Source: an uncultured Lachnospiraceae bacterium
GTDB lineage: Bacteria > Bacillota > Clostridia > Lachnospirales > Lachnospiraceae
Length of the DNA stretch: 5,633 bases
Direction: 5' to 3'
NCBI GenBank assembly: GCA_910583965.1
Contig: CAJUAE010000160.1
Span: 1 to 5,633, forward strand
This document shows, one piece after another, positions 1-4,412 of this stretch. Position numbers and translations under genes: made by a program. The notes below the pieces were generated by a model. It did no database searches and had not been told where the DNA came from. It saw only the letters and a list, made by a program, of their open reading frames with translations. Position 1 is the stretch's first letter; the number at the start of each line of letters is the position of its first letter.

Positions 1-28
1 GCTTTTGCGGGCATACAAATCAGGAGGT

Positions 29-46
29 GTGAAATTTTAATTTCAC
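29..46. other. AT-rich inverted repeat at the 3' end of the HD gene
   Basis: The 7-bp arms GTGAAAT and ATTTCAC are separated by four bases. On the minus strand the stop codon of the HD reading frame lies inside the hairpin. No T-run follows on either strand and the stem is mostly A-T, so it is at best a weak terminator or decay-protecting stem. Confidence 0.25.
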
Positions 47-797
47 GCTAACTCCATATATGTTGTCATTTTCTCCTGAATTTTCGCAAACTGCGCATTT
101 GTTTCTGAAAGCTCTGATTGAAAATTCATCAGTTTGTCCAGATATCCCTGCTTATACACAAGCTTACGGCTAATCGGATAAACCAATTCATACACAAGTG
201 AAATATGCCCGACCAAATAATCAACAGGTGTTTTTTTCAAGTTCCGAAGTACTGCATGTTCTTCAAAAAACGCCTGCATCACTTCCTCTGTCACTTTACA
301 GTGTTTTAAGTCATAAGTAGTCACATTGTAAATTTCCTCAAATGGAACAATAATATTAACCTTCAAAATATCAATTTTATCCGCATCGCGCAGCAAATCC
401 GCAAATTTTTTCTCTCGTGTTGTATACTGCGTAGGCACACTATATGCATTGTCTTTTCAAGCAGTTCATTCTCTGCGTCATCCTCAATATAATCCCTAAT
501 TTTCCCCTCTTTAAATAAAATATCAGCGCCAAGTTCCGCGTGGTCTATGGATTGTGCATCGATAAATGTACCATACCTTCTTAGCTGTTCAAAGCGTCCG
601 ATGTCATGTAATAGTCCCATCAACCACGCTAGTTCTACTTCGTTTTCATCAAACCCTGACTGTACTGCAATCTGTTGGCAAAGTCCACACACTCTATAAG
701 AGTGGTTAATCTTCAATTTTATCTTTTCATCCGACTTGTCATAATATGCTGTGTATTCCTGAAATGCATTTAACGCTCTTTGTCTATCAATTTTCAT
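43..797 (-). pseudogene. HD-domain phosphohydrolase, broken by a small frameshifting deletion
   Basis: Two minus-strand frames together make one HD-superfamily metal-dependent phosphohydrolase of about 245 residues. The first runs from ATG at 797 and carries the first metal-site His (H32, KINHSYRV) and the HD pair itself (H64-D65, LLHDIGRFEQLRRYGTF), followed by DHAELGA around residue 86. It reads correctly to ELLEK near 452, then goes out of frame and stops at 363. The second frame picks up the family sequence at NAYSVPTQYTTREKKF near 450 and continues through LLRDADKIDIL, which holds the last metal-site Asp, to its stop at 43. From remembered family members, about four residues (roughly T/I-R-N-H) are lost at 450/451, about 13 bases. 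The metal site is therefore split and neither half should be active. The gene starts 4 bp after the macro-domain stop with an AGAGAAG ribosome-binding site, so it was the second gene of that operon. The substrate is unknown (nucleotides are typical of the superfamily). A sequencing error is less likely than a real deletion, because the lost length is more than one base. Confidence 0.8.
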
Positions 798-801
798 CTT
801 A

Positions 802-1323
802 TCACACTTCTCTTTTCAATGTCTCTATTGTCTCCCGATAAGCAGCCTCGGTTCTATCATCAAACAACACCCACAAAACAATATCAAACATATCTGGATT
901 CTCCTTTAAATATTGTTGAACAGTTCTTACTGCAATCTTTGCTGCTCGTTCCACTGGAAATGCATAAATTCCTGTCGATATAGAAGGAAATGCAATCTTT
1001 CTAATCTTATGTTCTGCTGCCAATTGAAGCGAATTGCGATAGCAATTGGCAAGCAGTTCATCCTCATTATGGCTTCCTCCATTCCATACAGGTCCAACCG
1101 TGTGAATAATATATTGACAAGAAAGTCGATATGCCTTTGTTATCTTTGCCTGTCCTGTCTTACAACCGCCAAGCAAACGACACTCAAACAATAATTCGGG
1201 TCCTGCTGCTCTATGTATCGCCCCATCAACACCTCCACCGCCAAGTAAACTGCTATTTGCTGCGTTGACAATCGCATCCACATTATCTATTTTCGTAATA
1301 TCTCCTTTTATAAGTTGTATCAT
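802..1323 (-). CDS. Macro-domain ADP-ribose hydrolase (O-acetyl-ADP-ribose deacetylase, MacroD-like)
   Basis: This is a single macro domain of 173 residues, a usual length for stand-alone bacterial MacroD-type enzymes. These hydrolyse O-acetyl-ADP-ribose, or remove mono-ADP-ribose from proteins, in the cytoplasm. Visible motifs are GDIT (7-10), VDAIVNAANSSLLGGGGVDGAIH (16-37) with the NAAN Asn and the Asp of GGGGVDG expected in the active site, HTVGPVW (74-80), and the phosphate-binding loop SISTGIYAFP (114-123), where Ala replaces the commoner Gly after IY. I chose ATG at 1323 because a GGGGG ribosome-binding site (1330-1334) lies 6 bp upstream and the protein then begins at the domain (MIQLIKGDITK). 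An in-frame TTG at 1356 would add 11 residues with no ribosome-binding site. The stop is 4 bp before the HD gene, implying co-transcription. The exact substrate cannot be read from the sequence. The family call is firm. Confidence 0.93.
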   Translation of the reverse strand: MIQLIKGDITKIDNVDAIVNAANSSLLGGGGVDGAIHRAAGPELLFECRLLGGCKTGQAKITKAYRLSCQYIIHTVGPVWNGGSHNEDELLANCYRNSLQLAAEHKIRKIAFPSISTGIYAFPVERAAKIAVRTVQQYLKENPDMFDIVLWVLFDDRTEAAYRETIETLKREV

Positions 1324-1329
1324 AATAAT

Positions 1330-1352
1330 CCCCCATGCCGCCTTTTGACGGC
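1330..1352 (-). promoter_or_regulatory. Ribosome-binding site and adjacent leader hairpin of the macro-domain gene
   Basis: On the minus strand a short G-C-rich hairpin (arms GCCGTC and GGCGGC with one G-U pair, AAAA loop, 1337-1352) lies 2 bp upstream of the GGGGG ribosome-binding site (1330-1334). It may influence ribosome access or mRNA stability. The ribosome-binding site fixes the start at 1323. Any regulatory role for the stem is inference. Confidence 0.4.
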
Positions 1353-1376
1353 TCAAATAGAAATGAAAAACGCAAA

Positions 1377-1405
1377 ATTATAATTCTATTATCCGTAACA
1401 GTTCA
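1377..1405 (-). promoter_or_regulatory. Possible promoter of the macro-HD operon
   Basis: A perfect TATAAT (-10) reads on the minus strand at 1382-1377. At 17-bp spacing the -35 position holds TGAACT (1405-1400), a poor match to TTGACA. It sits about 54 bp upstream of the macro-domain start, a reasonable distance. The -10 is good but the -35 is weak, so this is tentative. Confidence 0.35.
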
Positions 1406-1508
1406 GTCTTCAGCTTCCTGTTACAGGCATCAAGCCATGCACAATCGTTTCACGATGGCTTGATGCACTTACACTTCAACCTCCATGTGTTCTTACGTGG
1501 CTTGATAA
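1391..1508. repeat. Intergenic block of nested inverted and direct repeats
   Basis: The 213-bp gap between the 140-residue gene and the macro gene carries unusual structure. GTAACAG (1395-1401) pairs with CTGTTAC (1418-1424). GCATCAAGCCAT (1427-1438) pairs perfectly with ATGGCTTGATGC (1455-1466), and a second small stem, ATCGT-TTC-ACGAT, lies inside that loop. A third copy of TGGCTTGAT occurs at 1498-1506 in direct orientation. No T-run follows the stems on either strand, so these are not ordinary intrinsic terminators. No coding frame of useful length passes through. The block may be a dispersed intergenic repeat, a small structured RNA, or a protein-binding array; the sequence alone does not decide. 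Confidence 0.5.
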
Positions 1509-1536
1509 ACCCTAATTTGCAGCATAGTGCAAAGTC

Positions 1537-1959
1537 CTAGATAAACTGTATCCTATTATCCAAACCTTTTACCCAAATATCTTCATAAAAATCCGAATAT
1601 CCCAAACTTTCCAAAATCGCTTCTCCATCTCTAATTTCTAATTCGCCAGTATCTGTTTCCTCGCAGCAATTTTCAAAAACATACCTTATCACCTGCGCTG
1701 CAAAAAAAGGTCTACATAGATTCATGACAGTCTGTTCTCCTTGGTATTGGCAAACTGTCCCTTCATAAGTATAAACATCTAAATTCATTTGTGGCTCATA
1801 CTTGGTAAAATATACCCTGACTTTTAACCGCTGGTTTTCTTCTGGCACAAACAAATAGTAAGAATAAGGATAATTTACAAAATCCATATCATTATAAAAA
1901 TAATTCCATCGAAATGCCTTCCCATCCACTACAATATGTCTTAATTTTCCTCGTTTCAT
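1537..1959 (-). CDS. Uncharacterised 140-residue protein
   Basis: I do not recognise this protein. It is 140 residues, soluble-looking, rich in aromatic and acidic residues, with no signal peptide or membrane segment. Notable stretches are a Trp/Tyr-rich N-terminal part (FRWNYFYNDMDFVNYPYSYY, 16-35), a Cys pair in ENCCEE (about 95-100) and an acidic C-terminal end ending in IWVKGLDNRIQFI. ATG at 1959 is supported by a good ribosome-binding site (AGAGGA, 6 bp upstream). Its start codon overlaps the stop of a 31-residue ORF that repeats its own N-terminus (ATGA at 1959-1956), so the two could be translationally coupled. Tandem near-copies of a small soluble protein are common among immunity-type or stress accessory genes, but no toxin partner is visible, so no function is assigned. 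Being a real gene is likely, given its full length and good ribosome-binding site. Confidence 0.7.
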   Translation of the reverse strand: MKRGKLRHIVVDGKAFRWNYFYNDMDFVNYPYSYYLFVPEENQRLKVRVYFTKYEPQMNLDVYTYEGTVCQYQGEQTVMNLCRPFFAAQVIRYVFENCCEETDTGELEIRDGEAILESLGYSDFYEDIWVKGLDNRIQFI

Positions 1960-2066
1960 TCAATTTCCTCTACTTCCATATCGTCATAAAAATAATTCCA
2001 CAAAAATGCTTTCCCATCCACTACAATATGTCTTAATTTTCCTCGTTTCATTCAATTTCCTCTACT
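1883..2066. repeat. 92-bp direct tandem duplication of the 5' end of the 140-residue gene
   Basis: Copy 1 (1883-1974) and copy 2 (1975-2066) abut exactly. The halves nearest the start codons, including the ribosome-binding sites, are identical (1919-1974 versus 2011-2066). Six mismatches are confined to the other half. Each copy holds the ribosome-binding site, the start codon and about 25 codons. Confidence 0.92.
1956..2051 (-). CDS. 31-residue ORF repeating the N-terminus of the downstream 140-residue protein
   Basis: This ORF has the same ribosome-binding site and start context as its neighbour. Its first 16 residues (MKRGKLRHIVVDGKAF) are identical to those of the 140-residue protein, followed by LWNYFYDDM instead of RWNYFYNDM, and then a short acidic tail (EVEEIE). 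It ends in an ATGA overlap with the next start codon. It is most likely the stub of a full-length paralogue whose remainder was removed by recombination, or a partial duplication. It may be translated, and if so could mainly couple ribosomes into the downstream gene. No independent function is visible. Confidence 0.4.
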   Translation of the reverse strand: MKRGKLRHIVVDGKAFLWNYFYDDMEVEEIE

Positions 2067-2087
2067 TTTTAATGAAACACTAGTGAA

Positions 2088-2270
2088 CTACCCATTATCT
2101 AAAGCCACTGGGCTTCCTACTTCATCGACCTCAAAGCCGGATATACCCGACTTGCCTATTATTTCTACAGATGTTAATTCGGGCAGTCCCTGCTCTATTT
2201 GTATTTTATGCTATCTGTCTTAGTCCCTCTGCTAAAATATTATATCCACGAGTATTATACTCACAGTCAA
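2088..2270 (-). pseudogene. tnpB: Degraded C-terminal end of an IS200/IS605-family TnpB
   Basis: On the minus strand one frame reads DCEYNTRGYNILAEGLRQIA and then meets a stop (2208-2206). It resembles the D-R-D-x-N...NILAEGLR end of TnpB from Clostridia. Beyond the stop the same frame gives GTARINIC, like the GTAGINACG tail of these proteins. A second frame gives VGSPVALDNG and stops at 2088, again like known TnpB tails. At least one premature stop and one frameshift are needed to join them. The zinc-finger and RuvC-like catalytic parts are not recognisable upstream, so only the last 60 or so codons survive. TnpB is the RNA-guided nuclease of these elements; this remnant cannot be active. 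The plus-strand frame over the same bases is its antisense shadow. The identification rests on remembered family tails. Confidence 0.6.
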
Positions 2271-2635
2271 TGAAATTTGCCGTGAATATCGCGCCAGCCA
2301 CAGCCGCAAAGCGGTACAATTTCTATTTACTTATCTTTACAAATATAATAACGCCACTATCTTTAAATTGCAAGATTATTCCAATTACACATTCCAAATC
2401 AATATCTCAAAAGCCATTACTTTTTATGGCAGAGAAGCCGTTTCGAAACTACATAGATAACAGGTTGCAGCTATTATAGAACCCAGTCGAAAGAGAGAAA
2501 AAGCAAGAGACAGGCAAAAAGCCAATCCCTAAAAATTTAAACCATCTATTTCATGTAACAATAAGGAATTTTCATTTTCATTTTAACAGATGATCTACTA
2601 AAAATTCTACGCTTGTACTATTTTATAAAATTAAG
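2271..2635. other. Gene-free AT-rich stretch, probably insertion-sequence debris
   Basis: I see no supportable gene here. Minus-strand frames upstream of the tnpB remnant contain frequent stops and no recognisable TnpB motifs. The plus-strand frame over 2171-2479 lacks a ribosome-binding site and is low-complexity hydrophobic. Decayed insertion-sequence sequence is the simplest reading. Confidence 0.4.
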
Positions 2636-2663
2636 TTGTAATTAATCAGAAATAGTGTATACT
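2636..2663 (+). promoter_or_regulatory. Probable sigma-A type promoter of a short transcript
   Basis: TTGTAA (2636-2641) and TATACT (2658-2663) are spaced by 16 bp, close to the consensus TTGACA/TATAAT at 17 bp. Transcription would start near 2670, followed by the hairpin terminator ending at 2739. Confidence 0.55.
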
Positions 2664-2669
2664 AAATAC

Positions 2670-2740
2670 AGTAGGTAATACACAGCCCTTAAGTGAGCGA
2701 GTTAACAGATGGCAGGGACTACTTAAGTCTCTGCCTTTTC
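2670..2740 (+). ncRNA. Candidate 70-nt structured RNA or terminated leader
   Basis: This is the stretch between a plausible promoter and an intrinsic terminator. It has no reading frame worth calling. The terminator loop ACTTA (2721-2725) is complementary to TAAGT (2690-2694) upstream, and the match extends to CTTAAGT with ACTTAAG, so a pseudoknot or a competing antiterminator pairing can form. It does not match any riboswitch or small-RNA class I can recall. It could be a stand-alone small RNA or an attenuator for the Rpn nuclease gene that begins about 235 bp downstream. Existence as a transcript is inference from the promoter and terminator. Confidence 0.4.
2711..2739 (+). terminator. Intrinsic (Rho-independent) terminator hairpin
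   Basis: A 10-bp stem GGCAGGGACT / AGTCTCTGCC (one G-U pair) with a 5-base loop is followed directly by TTTT and then CTATA. It reads on the plus strand. There is no upstream plus-strand gene for it to end, which is why the preceding promoter matters. Confidence 0.65.
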
Positions 2741-2975
2741 TATAAACAGGCAAAGAAGTTTTGTAGCCATAGTATCATTAATACATAGAAAACAAGCTGA
2801 GAAAGCAGTTTTTAAGGTATGCTAAAAACAGACATCATACAAGAAAGGGCATTCTAAATTTCATTTTTCATTAGAACAAACCACAGTTCTTGATATAGCA
2901 TCTATCTCCACAGCAAATCAATACAGTAGTATCGAAATAATATGATGATAAAAAACAATTTAAATCTGAAAGGAA
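2741..2975 (+). other. Leader region upstream of the Rpn gene
   Basis: This is 235 bases without a supportable gene. It holds one AT-rich inverted repeat (GTTTTTA at 2808-2814 with TAAAAAC at 2823-2829, 8-base loop) and no clear promoter. If the upstream terminator is read through, this would be the long 5' leader of the nuclease mRNA. Confidence 0.35.
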
Positions 2976-3905
2976 ATGAAACTATTGACAGAAAATAAGG
3001 ATAAAATTTTAAAAGATAAAATAATGAAACGTACAATAAAGGACAGTGTTTTTACAAATTTATTTCAGGATAAAAAATATTTGCTTCAGCTTTATAAGGC
3101 ACTCCATCCAGAAGATATAGGTGTAACAGAAAATGATTTGTCGAATATTACTATTAAAAATATTTTGACAGACAGCATCTATAACGATCTGGGGTTTGCT
3201 GTTGGTAATAAATATATAATAATGGTTGAATGCCAGTCAACATGGACAATGAATATTATAATCAGAGTATTAATGTATCTGGTGCAGTCATGGATTGATT
3301 ACTTTGAGCGTACCAATCAGAACTTATACAAAAGTAAAAGTGTGAATATGCCAGTCCCAGAACTGTATGTTATATATACAGGTGAAAGAACAGCAAAACC
3401 ATCTCAGATTTCACTGTCAAAGGAATTTTTTGGTGGCAAGAAATGCTGTATTGAAGTAAAGGTAAAAATGATATATGATGGTAAAAAAGGCAATATTATC
3501 AATCAGTATGTAACATTCACAAAAGTATGTAATGAACAGATGGCTTTACATGGAAGAACCAGAGAGGCTATTTTAGAAACAATCCGTATCTGTAAGAATA
3601 AAAATGTGTTGAAAGAGTATTTGGAAAACAGGGAAAGAGAGGTAGTGGATATTATGATGACATTATATGATGAAGAAGAAATTATGCGTTCCTATGTTAG
3701 AAGCGAAGTACAAGAAGCTGTACAAGAAGCTGTACAGGAAGCTGTACAAGAAGCTGTACAGGAGACACAACAGGATGAAAGAATGGATACAGCCAGAGAA
3801 ATGATAAAAGATAATGAGCCAATAGAGAAAATTATGAAATATTCTAGACTGTCAAGAGAAACTATATTGAAATTGCAAGAACAAGAGGAAATGCAGTCAG
3901 TATAA
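2976..3905 (+). CDS. Rpn-family PD-(D/E)XK nuclease with C-terminal VQEA repeats
   Basis: This 309-residue protein belongs to the recombination-promoting nuclease / PD-(D/E)XK transposase-like family. The N-terminal motif KRTIKDSVFTNLF (18-30) is typical of the clostridial branch. The nuclease core shows D71 in YNDLGF and the E-x-Q signature in VECQST (E85, Q87), the usual metal-site arrangement, so the catalytic residues look intact. A helical linker follows, then the repeat VQEA (245-260 plus VQET) and a C-terminal helix-turn-helix-like tail (AREMIKDNEPIEKIMKYSRLS). Family members nick or cut DNA; E. coli homologues have been described as antiphage toxins held in check by a separately translated C-terminal fragment. 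An internal ATG at 3654 (M227) could make such a fragment here. The start is uncertain: AAGGA ends only 1 bp before ATG 2976, so TTG at 2985 (10 bp from AAGGA) or ATG at 3024 (MKRTIKDSVF) are alternatives. There is no partner gene in an obvious operon; the XRE gene follows after 78 bp. The gene is complete and uninterrupted. Confidence 0.88.
   Translation: MKLLTENKDKILKDKIMKRTIKDSVFTNLFQDKKYLLQLYKALHPEDIGVTENDLSNITIKNILTDSIYNDLGFAVGNKYIIMVECQSTWTMNIIIRVLMYLVQSWIDYFERTNQNLYKSKSVNMPVPELYVIYTGERTAKPSQISLSKEFFGGKKCCIEVKVKMIYDGKKGNIINQYVTFTKVCNEQMALHGRTREAILETIRICKNKNVLKEYLENREREVVDIMMTLYDEEEIMRSYVRSEVQEAVQEAVQEAVQEAVQETQQDERMDTAREMIKDNEPIEKIMKYSRLSRETILKLQEQEEMQSV
3654..3905 (+). CDS. Candidate internally initiated RpnS-like C-terminal fragment
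   Basis: From the in-frame ATG at 3654 to the shared stop this would be an 83-residue protein holding the VQEA repeats and the C-terminal tail but none of the nuclease core. A Shine-Dalgarno-like GAGAGG (3637-3642) lies 11 bp upstream. GTG at 3645 and ATG at 3684 are other in-frame choices. In E. coli Rpn genes such a separately translated C-terminal part binds and inhibits the full-length nuclease. Here it is an inference from layout; the spacing is slightly long and the internal purine-rich stretch could be chance. Confidence 0.35.
   Translation: MMTLYDEEEIMRSYVRSEVQEAVQEAVQEAVQEAVQETQQDERMDTAREMIKDNEPIEKIMKYSRLSRETILKLQEQEEMQSV
3708..3767 (+). repeat. 12-bp in-frame tandem repeat encoding VQEA
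   Basis: Five consecutive 12-bp units begin at 3708. Units 1, 2 and 4 are identical (GTACAAGAAGCT), unit 3 differs by one base (CAGGAAGCT), and unit 5 is degenerate (encodes VQET). Because 12 is divisible by three, gain or loss of a unit keeps the frame. The near-identity at synonymous sites points to recent slippage or recombination. Confidence 0.95.
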
Positions 3906-3983
3906 CAAAAATGGAAATTCTGACAATCTTCAAAATTCTCCTCTTTTATTATTAACGCTAAAAACGGTCCATAAGGAAACACT

Positions 3984-4412
3984 ATGCAAGAACTTTTAGT
4001 AGGTGAAGTAGTTAGAAGAAAACGAATTGAAATGGGATTGACACAGGAAGAACTGTGTGAAGGCATCTGCGAAGCTTTTACAATTTCCAGAATCGAAAAT
4101 GGCAAACAACCACCATCACGTTCTACAGCAGATGCACTTTTGCAAAGACTTGGCGTATCAGACAGCAGATACTACTTTGCTTTTCAGAGTAATATTTATG
4201 AAAACAGTGCAGAAGATATTGAAAGAGAATATCAAATCCTTATACTACAAGAAGAAATTGCACGTTTCTGTGATATAGAAAGAGAACTAACAGATTTGGA
4301 TAAACAAGCTGTAAGGTCAGGATTGGCAAGTAAGTGTTCCTCCACAATATCGGCATTCGTCTGGTCTAAAGCGCTGGTTTCTTCATCTACTAGAAGAAGC
4401 TGGCACCCATGA
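3984..4412 (+). pseudogene. XRE-family helix-turn-helix regulator, truncated and fused to antisense ABC sequence
   Basis: The first 60 or so residues are a clear XRE (Cro/C1-type) DNA-binding domain: RRKRIEMGLTQEELCEGI (11-28) and the recognition-helix segment AFTISRIENGKQPPS (31-45). The next 50 residues look like the start of the linker and helical C-terminal region found in Rgg/PlcR-like regulators, which normally continue for well over 150 more residues as a peptide-binding TPR-like domain. Here genuine sequence ends near residue 110 (about 4313). The remaining 30 residues are antisense to the ABC transporter on the other strand. The start is well supported: AAGGA at 3973-3977, 6 bp before ATG. 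The product, if made, keeps DNA binding but lacks the sensing domain. The truncation may be a real deletion or an assembly join. Confidence 0.8.

Noticed and set aside
22..29. Strong Shine-Dalgarno AGGAGGTG on the plus strand
   Set aside because: No start codon with an open frame follows at a suitable distance.
1..40. Possible C-terminal end of a convergent plus-strand gene (reads LLRAYKSGGVKF then stop)
   Set aside because: Only twelve codons are visible at the window edge and another frame is open too, so it cannot be supported.
780..1194. Plus-strand frames of 67 and 93 residues over the macro gene
   Set aside because: They are antisense shadows of a clear macro domain and lack ribosome-binding sites.
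1427..1466. Intrinsic terminator
   Set aside because: The stem is strong but the loop is 16 bases and no T-run follows on either strand.
2171..2479. 102-residue plus-strand reading frame
   Set aside because: It has no ribosome-binding site and lies antisense to the tnpB remnant, whose family-like residues explain the sequence better.
3708..3767. CRISPR-like repeat array
   Set aside because: The units are 12 bp, adjacent without spacers, and encode an in-frame peptide repeat.
3906..3983. Promoter for the XRE gene (CTGACA near 3920 with an AT-rich -10)
   Set aside because: The best -10 candidates are 18-21 bp away and match the consensus poorly, so no site can be fixed.
3692..4105. Minus-strand frame with CTAS repeats
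   Set aside because: This is the antisense reading of the VQEA repeat and the start of the XRE gene, both of which are well-supported plus-strand coding sequences.
4057..4278. 73-residue plus-strand frame
   Set aside because: It overlaps the XRE gene in another frame and has no domain-like features.
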